Below, one piece after another: positions 15,072 to 21,539 of a stretch of DNA of 23,165 nt. The position numbers and the translations under genes were made by a program. Positions within the stretch are counted from its first letter, which is position 1; every line of letters starts with the position of its first letter. Origin of the DNA: CAYQQJ01 sp964515945 (GTDB lineage Bacteria > Pseudomonadota > Gammaproteobacteria > Pseudomonadales > Cellvibrionaceae); assembly GCA_964515945.1 (NCBI GenBank), contig CAZEWY010000035.1:1-23165 (forward strand), in the 5' to 3' direction. The notes beneath the pieces were generated by a model, which saw nothing but the letters and a program-made list of their open reading frames with translations, ran no database searches and had not been told where the DNA came from.

Positions 15072-15653
15072 ATGAACCAACTTCTCCCGAAGCACCTCCT
15101 CTTGAACCGACTTCCCCTGAACCAATGGCAAACCCCTTTGTCCGAGACTCAGTCAACCGAGTCCGCAGGCGGATCAGCCGCTTCGGGTGACACTTCTGGT
15201 GATAAAGGATCTGCAGATGTGCTGAAAATGCGCCGCTATATCCGCCACCCTTCCGGTGTGCCCATCAAATTTTCAGTGGCCAATACCCAGGGAGAAGATG
15301 ATTCCTACCGGGCCTTTGCGCTGCGGGACGTCAGCGAGGGCGGACTGTGTTTCTGCTCTCAGCATCCCATTGTACCGGGTTCCAGTATCACCATCGAAAT
15401 TCCCATCGAATCACCACCGTTTGAAGCCAGGGGCCAAGTGGCCTGGTGCCGCCCCGAAGGCAGTGCCTATGCAGTCGGCGTGCAATTCAATGATGAGTTC
15501 ACGCGCTTCAGTGTGCGTATGGTTGAACAGGTCTGTTACATCGAGCGCTATCGCGCCGAGGTGCGGGACAAGGAAGGGCGGGAGCTGACCAGTGATGAAG
15601 CTGCCAGGGAGTGGGTTGAACGCTATGCGGGCGAATTCCCCGGCTGCGGTTAA
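15072..15653 (+). CDS. PilZ-domain c-di-GMP-binding protein
   Basis: Single PilZ domain, so probably a cytoplasmic receptor that changes partner binding when c-di-GMP is present. The two ligand motifs are intact: RxxxR as R54-R58 in MRRYIRHPSG and DxSxxG as D86-S88-G91 in DVSEGGLCF; strands such as ARGQVAWCRPEG and YAVGVQFNDEF follow. A charged helical tail (about 150-193) extends past the domain. Residues 1-49 are low complexity with a 5-residue periodicity and no family similarity. A start at GTG 15219 (residue 50), with AAAGGA at 15204-15209, would give a 144-aa protein beginning just before the domain and may be the real one. There is a 96-nt gap after rnhB, so its own promoter is possible; no partner can be named. 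Confidence 0.85.
   Translation: MNQLLPKHLLLNRLPLNQWQTPLSETQSTESAGGSAASGDTSGDKGSADVLKMRRYIRHPSGVPIKFSVANTQGEDDSYRAFALRDVSEGGLCFCSQHPIVPGSSITIEIPIESPPFEARGQVAWCRPEGSAYAVGVQFNDEFTRFSVRMVEQVCYIERYRAEVRDKEGRELTSDEAAREWVERYAGEFPGCG
15073..15132 (+). repeat. Degenerate 15-bp tandem repeat at start of PilZ gene
   Basis: Four units: TGAACCAACTTCTCC (15073-15087), CGAAGCACCTCCTCT (15088-15102), TGAACCGACTTCCCC (15103-15117) and a partial unit beginning TGAACCAATG (15118). Units 1 and 3 differ at two positions. The period keeps any reading frame open. Confidence 0.65.
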
Positions 15654-15680
15654 CAAATTTGTCGGTTGCCACGCCGGTAT

Positions 15681-15998
15681 TCAACCCTTAACCGTGAACC
15701 CCAGACTTTCCAGGTGCGGTTTGAGTTTGTCCCGCTGCTCGCCCTGAATTTCAATACGTCCATCCTTGGCGCTGCCGCCAGTGCCGCAAAATTGCTTGAG
15801 TTTGCTTGCCAGGGCCTTGAGTTCTTGCTCTGTCAGATCCAGGCCAGTAATAATGGTGACCCCTTTGCCCTTGCGCCCCTTGGTTTCCCGGTGCAGCCTG
15901 ACAATACCGTCGGAGGCGGGAGCGCGCGTGGGCGTCTCTTCCTTCGGTTTTATGCGGCCGGTGTCGGTAGAGTAAACCAGGCGACTATTGTTGCCCAT
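15681..15998 (-). CDS. yciH: SUI1/eIF1-family translation factor YciH
   Basis: Bacterial homologue of eukaryotic initiation factor 1, thought to influence start-codon or initiator-tRNA fidelity on the 30S subunit; its role in bacteria is not settled. The protein is 105 aa (E. coli 108). It begins MGNNSRLVYSTDTGRI, nearly the same as E. coli YciH. The SUI1 domain contains ETKGRKGKGVTIITGLDL, LKQFCGTGGSAKDG and IEIQGEQRDKLKPHLESLGF. The ATG at 15998 is chosen from a GAGG about eight bases upstream on this strand and the fit to homologues; the frame stays open upstream to 16061. It is convergent with the PilZ gene (27-nt gap, no terminator) and divergent from the channel gene. Confidence 0.95.
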   Translation of the reverse strand: MGNNSRLVYSTDTGRIKPKEETPTRAPASDGIVRLHRETKGRKGKGVTIITGLDLTEQELKALASKLKQFCGTGGSAKDGRIEIQGEQRDKLKPHLESLGFTVKG

Positions 15999-16019
15999 GG
16001 AGTTTGCCTCGAATATAAA
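15991..16019 (+). promoter_or_regulatory. Candidate sigma-70 promoter for channel gene
   Basis: TTGCCC (15991-15996), 17-base spacer, TATAAA (16014-16019). Transcription would start near 16026, about 70 nt before the channel ATG. The -35 box overlaps the first codons of yciH on the other strand, so the two genes may interfere. Called by eye only. Confidence 0.5.
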
Positions 16020-16096
16020 ATTGGGGCTGAATAGCCTAGCGGCCATCATGGAATTTGCCAAGTGTCGAGGCCGTCAATCGTGGAACGGGAGTGAAG

Positions 16097-16912
16097 ATGA
16101 CCCAGGGATACCTCAAGCACAAGCTGAACGAAGTGATCTTCGGTACGGAAACTCCGGCCGGCAAGGGCTTCGACATCATTTTGATCTTTCTGATTCTGCT
16201 CAGCGTCACCACCGTGATTCTGGATTCCATGGTTGCGTTGACCCGTCCGTATCACCGCGCCATTGTTTTGGCGGAGTGGATCTTCACTCTGCTGTTCACC
16301 CTGGAATACCTGCTGAGGATCTATTGCGCGCCCCAGCGTTGGCGCTACATCCGCAGCTTCTATGGCATCATCGACTTACTGTCGATACTGCCGACCTATA
16401 TCAGTCTTCTTGTGCCGGGCGCCAGTTACCTGCTGATTGTGCGCCTCTTGCGCGTCCTGCGTATTTTCCGCATTCTCAAATTGATGCGCTATATCGGTGA
16501 AGCCAATGTCCTGGCACGTTCCATGGTCCTGTCGCGGCGCAAGATACTCGTATTTCTGTTGTTTGTCCTGGTGCTGGCCATTGTCTTTGGGTCCCTTATG
16601 TTTGTGGTCGAGGGTCCTGACAATGGCTTTACCAATATCCCGACCAGTATCTACTGGACCATAGTGACCATCACTACCGTGGGCTACGGCGACATAGTGC
16701 CGCAAACGGCCATTGGCCAGATCATCGCTTCCGCCGCCATGCTCACCGGCTATTCGATCATTGCCATTCCGACAGGGATTTTTACGGCGGAACTCGCTCA
16801 GGAAATGCAGCGCAGCCGCCGGGAGGCCTTGTGCGACGCCTGCAAGCGGGGCGGCCATGATGTCGATGCGAGCTATTGCAAGTTCTGTGGCGAGAAGATG
16901 CCAGCGAGCTGA
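16097..16912 (+). CDS. Voltage-gated K+ channel (six-helix) with C-terminal zinc ribbon
   Basis: Inner-membrane ion channel of the Kv-like family, 271 aa. S1 is FDIILIFLILLSVTTVILDS (25-44), S2 about 55-76, S3 about 88-106. S4 is a textbook voltage sensor with basic residues every third position: R116, R119, R122, R125, K128, R131. S5 is about 149-171, and the pore helix leads to the K+ selectivity filter TTVGYGD (193-199); S6 is about 207-230. After S6 a short helix is followed by CDACK and CKFCG (C246, C249, C261, C264), a four-cysteine zinc-ribbon pattern. ATG 16097 has GGGAG at 16087-16091; an open frame from 16055 lacks a good start. K+ selectivity is inferred from the filter; physiological role unknown. 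Confidence 0.92.
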   Translation: MTQGYLKHKLNEVIFGTETPAGKGFDIILIFLILLSVTTVILDSMVALTRPYHRAIVLAEWIFTLLFTLEYLLRIYCAPQRWRYIRSFYGIIDLLSILPTYISLLVPGASYLLIVRLLRVLRIFRILKLMRYIGEANVLARSMVLSRRKILVFLLFVLVLAIVFGSLMFVVEGPDNGFTNIPTSIYWTIVTITTVGYGDIVPQTAIGQIIASAAMLTGYSIIAIPTGIFTAELAQEMQRSRREALCDACKRGGHDVDASYCKFCGEKMPAS

Positions 16913-16979
16913 AAGCATGCTGTGGCGCCTGAACTTGCAGAGCGATTTAAGTGGCAGATGCAATTTTTTATAACCTAAA

Positions 16980-17083
16980 TGAACATCAACGCTGGTGTTC
17001 ACCATATTTGGCCTATACTATTCCTGAAGCAACAAGTTCCTGACACACAACAGGGCGCGCCGCGCACCATGGTGCAGGTGTCA
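16980..17083 (+). promoter_or_regulatory. Palindrome-rich region upstream of GGDEF-EAL gene
   Basis: Three symmetric elements sit in the 219-nt gap after the channel gene. TGAACATCA (16980-16988) and TGGTGTTCA (16993-17001) are inverted with one G-T exception. GCACCATGGTGC (17064-17075) is a perfect 12-bp palindrome, flanked by TGACAC (17041-17046) and GTGTCA (17078-17083), also inverted. TATACT (17014-17019) resembles a -10 box but no convincing -35 box precedes it. A weak TTGCA/TGCAA stem plus six T (16935-16969) may terminate the channel transcript. Confidence 0.4.
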
Positions 17084-17131
17084 TAACAACAATGATCGCT
17101 TCAACCGCTGTATAAAGGATAATAATAAGGA

Positions 17132-19282
17132 ATGATTGTGTCTGAGCATTCGCTTCGTCCTGCCGGAAACACAATTCCCCACAATCAGGAGCAACTCACG
17201 CTTCTGGATGCGATTCGCTCATTCATCCTGTTTTGTGATCACCGCGGCATCATCAGGGAGGGCAACCTCCAGGCGCGCCAATGGCAATTTCTGCGCGACA
17301 TGATTGGCAGGAACTTTCTGAATGCCAACTCCGCCTGGGACCACCCCGCTGAACGGCAGCACGAATTGATGCAGGTTATCCGTAGCGGCGTGCCTGTGTG
17401 GGGGGCTCGCGAACGGGTGGAGGTTGACGGCATCGAGTACTGGTTCAATGTCGACAAAATACCCACGCGCATAAAGCCCAACGGCAAGGACGGCGTCATG
17501 CTGGTGATTTCCGACATCACCGAGAGCGTCCAGCGCGAAAAGACCCTGCAAGAGAGCGAGGCTCGCTACCGCGCCTATATCGCCAATAGCGCCGATGCCA
17601 TCTGGCGCTACGACGTTGTGCCCCCACTGGATATTTCACTGCCGCTGGAGGAGCAGGTCGACGCCCTGATTCAGCGCTCCGTGCTGGTGGAATGCAATGA
17701 GCGTCTGGCGCGGCTGTTTGGCGCCAGCCATGTCAATGACGTTATCGGCATGCATATCTATCGCAATGGTTCTCTCACCAATCGCCACGATCTGCACACC
17801 TTTGTCGCCAACAATTATCGGCTCGAAGACCGGGAATTTGCGCGCATCAATCACAAGGGCGAGCGCGCCTATATGCAGAGCTCGGCCATTGGCATAGTCG
17901 AAGACGGTTATCTGGTGCGCGCCTGGGGAACCACGCGGGATGTGACGCAACAAAAGCGCTATCTGGACCGCATGAAATACCTGGCGAATCACGACGTGCT
18001 GACATCGCTGCCCAATCGCAGCCTGCTCTATCGGCGCATGGAGGAGCAGGTGGCACAGCGCAAGCCGGATCAAAAGATGGCGCTGCTATTAATTGACCTG
18101 GACCGTTTCAAGGAGATCAACGACACCCTCGGCCACTCGACCGGTGACAAGGTGCTCAAACTCCTGGGCCCGCGCCTGGAAGCCGAACTGGGTGATACCC
18201 CGGGTATTGTCGCGCGGCTCGGCGGCGATGAATTCGCCATTTTCCTGCCCAATATTCGCCATAGCCATCAGGCGATTGTGTTCGGGCACAGGTTTCTCGA
18301 CTCTGTATGCCAAGTGTTTGAGCTCGAGGGTTTTCGAACCGAGATCAGCGCCAGTGTCGGCGTGTCCATCTGCCCCGACCAGGCGGAGGATGTCGGCACC
18401 CTGATGCGCTACGCGGATGTGGCCATGTATCACGCAAAGATCAGCCTGCAGGGCGTGGCCCTTTACGATGCGGAGCACGACCCCCATTCGGCGAAGCGGC
18501 TGGAATTGATGGGGGCTCTGGGACGCGCCATCCGTGAAGACGAGTTGTTGTTGCACTTCCAGCCCAAGGTCAGTATCAGCTCTGACAGGGTCTATGCGGT
18601 TGAGGCATTGCTGCGCTGGAATCACCCCGAAATCGGTTTTGTGCCCCCCAATGACTTTATTCCCATTGCGGAAATGTCCAACCTGATTTACCCGATGACG
18701 CTGTGGGTGCTGGAGAACAGTATTACCCAGGCCAAGGCCTGGTTCGATCAGGGCATTGATATCGGTATGGCGGTCAACCTGTCGGCGCGGAACCTGCTTG
18801 ACGACCGCATCGTCCAGGATCTGGATCGGCTGCTAAAACACCATCAACTGCCGGCGCATTTGCTCGAGCTGGAAATCACCGAGAGCATGATCATGGCGGA
18901 CCCCAATCGGGCGCAGACCGCGCTGGCGCGGATCAATGCACTCGGGGTCGGCTTGGCCATCGACGACTTCGGTACCGGTTATTCTTCCCTCGCCTACCTT
19001 AAGCGCCTGCCTGTGCAGACATTGAAGATCGATTACTCGTTTATTCGCGGCATGATTGATAACGATCAGGACCAGATTATCGTCAATTCCACCATACATC
19101 TTGCCCACAATCTCGGACTCAAGGTGGTGGCCGAGGGCGTGGAAACCCAAGCGGTTTATGAACGATTGAGGGAATTGGGCTGCGACAGTGCCCAGGGGTA
19201 CCACATCGCCGAACCCATGCCCGCGGAAGATGCCCAGTATTGGCTCCGTGAATCAGTCTGGAGCCTGACGGCACAATCCTGA
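17132..19282 (+). CDS. PAS-PAS-GGDEF-EAL c-di-GMP cyclase/phosphodiesterase
   Basis: Cytoplasmic second-messenger enzyme of 716 aa with no membrane helix. Two PAS-like sensor domains (about 22-130 and 140-273) are each followed by a PAC-type junction (VISDITESVQRE; GTTRDVTQQKRY). GGDEF spans about 283-445, starting NHDVLTSLPNRSLLY, with an intact active site GGDEF (364-368). The upstream RxxD inhibitory site is absent: the position holds D-T-P-G. EAL spans about 458-705 and keeps the catalytic set: EALLRW (491-496), NLSARNL, LEITESM, DDFGTGYSSLAYLK, LKID, VAEGVET and SAQGY. Both activities look possible; which dominates cannot be told. Start ATG 17132 abuts AAGGA; GTG 17138 has better spacing and would remove two residues. 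It is convergent with bepA (15-nt gap). Confidence 0.95.
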   Translation: MIVSEHSLRPAGNTIPHNQEQLTLLDAIRSFILFCDHRGIIREGNLQARQWQFLRDMIGRNFLNANSAWDHPAERQHELMQVIRSGVPVWGARERVEVDGIEYWFNVDKIPTRIKPNGKDGVMLVISDITESVQREKTLQESEARYRAYIANSADAIWRYDVVPPLDISLPLEEQVDALIQRSVLVECNERLARLFGASHVNDVIGMHIYRNGSLTNRHDLHTFVANNYRLEDREFARINHKGERAYMQSSAIGIVEDGYLVRAWGTTRDVTQQKRYLDRMKYLANHDVLTSLPNRSLLYRRMEEQVAQRKPDQKMALLLIDLDRFKEINDTLGHSTGDKVLKLLGPRLEAELGDTPGIVARLGGDEFAIFLPNIRHSHQAIVFGHRFLDSVCQVFELEGFRTEISASVGVSICPDQAEDVGTLMRYADVAMYHAKISLQGVALYDAEHDPHSAKRLELMGALGRAIREDELLLHFQPKVSISSDRVYAVEALLRWNHPEIGFVPPNDFIPIAEMSNLIYPMTLWVLENSITQAKAWFDQGIDIGMAVNLSARNLLDDRIVQDLDRLLKHHQLPAHLLELEITESMIMADPNRAQTALARINALGVGLAIDDFGTGYSSLAYLKRLPVQTLKIDYSFIRGMIDNDQDQIIVNSTIHLAHNLGLKVVAEGVETQAVYERLRELGCDSAQGYHIAEPMPAEDAQYWLRESVWSLTAQS

Positions 19283-19297
19283 CCCTGGGCTACTAGA

Positions 19298-20749
19298 CTA
19301 AAGCCGACTGGTCTCCCGCAGTTCGCGCACATCCTTCAGACGCTCGTCGATGCGGGCGCGCATTCTCTGATCTTTCTCATCCACCAGCGCCAGGGCGTTC
19401 TTCAGCTGGATTTCCGCCTTGTCAAAAAGCCCCATGAGGATGAAATATTCGGTCCGGGCCATATGCACATCAAAAATATGCCCCGCCAGGCCATACATCT
19501 CCGCCAACAGGTACCAGACATAAGGGTCTTTCGGGCGTCTTTCGACATGGGCTTCAAGCACGGATTCGCCCAGGCCGTAGCGGCCGGCGGTCATCAGCAT
19601 TTCAGCATAGCGCAGGTTCAAGGGGTGGCTGTTGGGCGTCCGTTTCAGCGCGTCCCGCAGGATCGGCAGGGCCCGATCGAAGCGTTGGCGCGCGGCTTCG
19701 ATGTCCGCGGCGGCAACAATATAGGCGGGATTGTTCGGTCTTTCTTCGAGAAGGGGAGCCAGGGTTTTGCTGGCTTCGTCCAGTTCGTTGGTTTTGGTCA
19801 GGGCCAGCACCAGGCCGTAGCGTGCCGCTTCCCGGGAAAGGGAGGCTCCCTGTAGTTCGTCGGTAAAACGCCTGACCAGGTGTTGGGCGTTGCCTTCATG
19901 GGCGACGATTACCCGGGCGCGCACCAGATAGAACCCGATGTCCTGGGCATGCTGGTGCTTCGGGTAGCGGTCGGCGCGCAAACGCGCATCCGCGACGCGG
20001 CTTTCGGTTACCGGGTGGGACAGCAGAAAGGCCGGTGGGCGGCGACTGTAGCGGGTGGCGCGGAGCATTTGGTCAAACATCTCCGCCATGGCATGGGGAT
20101 CCATGCCCGCATCAACCATGGTTGCCATGCCGATGCGGTCGGCTTCCTGCTCCATCTGCCGGCTGAAACGCAGCTGCCGCTCAATGGAGCTGGCTTGTAC
20201 AGCAGTGATGGCAGCCATGCCGGCATCACCGCCGGCTGTGGCCGCGAGTATCATTCCGGCGAGAAGTGCCGCCATATTTGGGATAGAGGCGTTCTTTTCC
20301 GCCTCAACGCGCCGGGCGTAGTGACGCTGGCTCAAGTGGGCCAGCTCGTGGGCCAGGATCGAAGACAGCTGCTGTTCGTTTTCAGCAAACAGAAATACGC
20401 CCGTATTCACCCCTATGACCCCGCCGGGAACGGCAAAGGCATTGAGCGTGGGATTTTTGGCCACCACCAGGTCCAGATCCCGGCGATCAAGCTCGCTGTG
20501 CAGGCTCAGGCGCTGCAGCAGCTCTTCCAGATAGACGCGGATAAAGGGATCGCTGGAAGTGGGCACCTGGCTGCGGTAGAGACGGAGCCAGGCCTGGCCC
20601 AGTTCTCGCTCGTCCGCTGGTGATACCAGGCCGGAGCTTGCACCGCCCAGATCCGGCAGGAGCAGGTCATCATTGGCCGCCAGTGCCGGCTGGCCGCCAA
20701 GCAGCCACGTGAGTGTGAGCAGGAGGGGGAGAGATCTATAAGTCTTCAT
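19298..20749 (-). CDS. bepA: Periplasmic M48 metalloprotease with TPR domain (BepA family)
   Basis: Quality-control protease/chaperone for outer-membrane proteins (notably LptD and BamA in E. coli). The protein is 483 aa (E. coli BepA 487). A signal peptide, MKTYRSLPLLLTLTWLLGGQ, is cleaved near ALA (24). The zinc motif HELAH is at 134-138, the third ligand E202 in QEADRIG, and the family's regulatory His H245 in FLLSHPVTESRVADAR. The C-terminal half (about 265-483) is helical and TPR-like, for example LEERPNNPAYIVAAADIEAA and LKRTPNSHPLNLRYAEML. The ribosome-binding site is weak. It diverges from tusA across a 144-nt gap. It acts on the same process as BamA and Skp, but lies 9 kb away and on the other strand, so proximity may be chance. 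Confidence 0.94.
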   Translation of the reverse strand: MKTYRSLPLLLTLTWLLGGQPALAANDDLLLPDLGGASSGLVSPADERELGQAWLRLYRSQVPTSSDPFIRVYLEELLQRLSLHSELDRRDLDLVVAKNPTLNAFAVPGGVIGVNTGVFLFAENEQQLSSILAHELAHLSQRHYARRVEAEKNASIPNMAALLAGMILAATAGGDAGMAAITAVQASSIERQLRFSRQMEQEADRIGMATMVDAGMDPHAMAEMFDQMLRATRYSRRPPAFLLSHPVTESRVADARLRADRYPKHQHAQDIGFYLVRARVIVAHEGNAQHLVRRFTDELQGASLSREAARYGLVLALTKTNELDEASKTLAPLLEERPNNPAYIVAAADIEAARQRFDRALPILRDALKRTPNSHPLNLRYAEMLMTAGRYGLGESVLEAHVERRPKDPYVWYLLAEMYGLAGHIFDVHMARTEYFILMGLFDKAEIQLKNALALVDEKDQRMRARIDERLKDVRELRETSRL

Positions 20750-20893
20750 TTTGGAAAGGCTAAACCGGTTATAATCTGTTGTTTTCCAGTGTAACCCGAG
20801 TCTTACACCGATGTCGTATTGCTTGTCATATTGCTTCGATCAAAATGTCGCCACAAGGTTCACCGGCAGAACAGCGTTGGTCGGGAGATGTCC

Positions 20894-21124
20894 ATGGTAA
20901 CAGCCGATCTGGAGATTGACGCGTCGGGCCTCCCGTGTCCGCTGCCGTTGCTCAAAGCCAAGCAGGGGCTGAATCGCCTGTCTTCGGGCCAATATCTGCG
21001 GCTAAAGGCCACGGACCCCGGCTCGTTGCGGGATTTTCACGCCTTCGCCGATCTCAGTCCACATCAATTGATTGCGGCCGATGAAGTGCAGGGTACCTTT
21101 GTTTATCTTTTGCGCAAAGCCTGA
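20894..21124 (+). CDS. tusA: TusA/SirA-like sulfurtransferase
   Basis: Small sulfur-carrier family protein, 76 aa. The catalytic CPxP motif is C15-P-L-P in ASGLPCPLPLLKAKQGL, and TDPGSLRDFHAFA matches the conserved second half of the fold. In E. coli TusA passes persulfide sulfur from IscS to TusBCD for tRNA 2-thiolation; several paralogues serve other sulfur transfers, and no Tus or sulfur-oxidation neighbours are present here, so the exact pathway is open. ATG 20894 is chosen because GGGAG (20883-20887) is six bases away; ATG 20888 directly abuts it, and the upstream frame to 20819 is not conserved-looking. The bepA-tusA gap contains TATAAT at 20770-20775, without a clear -35 box. Confidence 0.85.
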   Translation: MVTADLEIDASGLPCPLPLLKAKQGLNRLSSGQYLRLKATDPGSLRDFHAFADLSPHQLIAADEVQGTFVYLLRKA

Positions 21125-21163
21125 CGGAATGCGCGGGTAAAAAGGCCTGACGGAATTGCGCGG
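21119..21163 (+). repeat. Tandem duplication at the 3' end of tusA
   Basis: GCCTGACGGAAT-GCGCGG (21119-21136) recurs as GCCTGACGGAATTGCGCGG (21145-21163), differing by one inserted T, offset 26 bases. The first copy contains the tusA stop codon. Confidence 0.75.
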
Positions 21164-21539
21164 CGAGAGCCGACTGAAACTTGAACGGCTGCCACGGGGG
21201 GTGGCTCCAGGCCCCATGCAGGCTGAAGTCGCTGCTGGATAATCGGAAATGATCTGTGTAGAATCGTGACACCAAAATTGGAGCTGCCATCCATTAATGC
21301 TCAACCCAGTGTCTTGACTGGTGGTTGAATACTACTCTCCGGCAGTCCGGTCAACGGAAGATATGTAACGCAAAGCAACAAAGGTAGGGAGGCGCCGGAC
21401 GCTGCAAATACTTTGTTGAACTCGACCATTTCAAAGGTTTTATACCACAGGCGCAATAGCGGCGAACCCGCTGTTCCGACCGGGTTTATTTATCGATCAA
21501 CGCAGTGCGACACAGTGCTGCGCATTTTGGAGGTTATTG
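21164..21539 (+). other. Gene-free leader upstream of aceE
   Basis: No convincing reading frame is present in the 415 nt between tusA and aceE. It holds a GCCAC/GTGGC stem around five G (21191-21205), a TAGAAT box (21259-21264), a TTGACT...GTCAA pair near 21314-21355, and a hairpin AACCCG (21465-21470)/CGGGTT (21481-21486) followed by TTTATTTAT. I find no copy of the PdhR operator known from E. coli. GGAGG (21529-21533) is the aceE ribosome-binding site. Confidence 0.5.
21416..21445 (+). promoter_or_regulatory. Candidate sigma-70 promoter for aceE
   Basis: TTGAAC (21416-21421) and TTATAC (21440-21445) with an 18-base spacer. Transcription would start near 21452, giving a leader of about 90 nt that includes the hairpin at 21465-21486. 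Called by eye; the -10 box is imperfect. Confidence 0.35.

Noticed and set aside
17055..17062. GGCGCGCC palindrome as an operator
   Set aside because: An 8-bp GC palindrome is expected by chance at this composition, and it is not centred in the larger dyad.
19880..20623. 247-codon plus-strand frame inside bepA
   Set aside because: Antisense to a complete M48 peptidase with all zinc ligands; translation has no family features.
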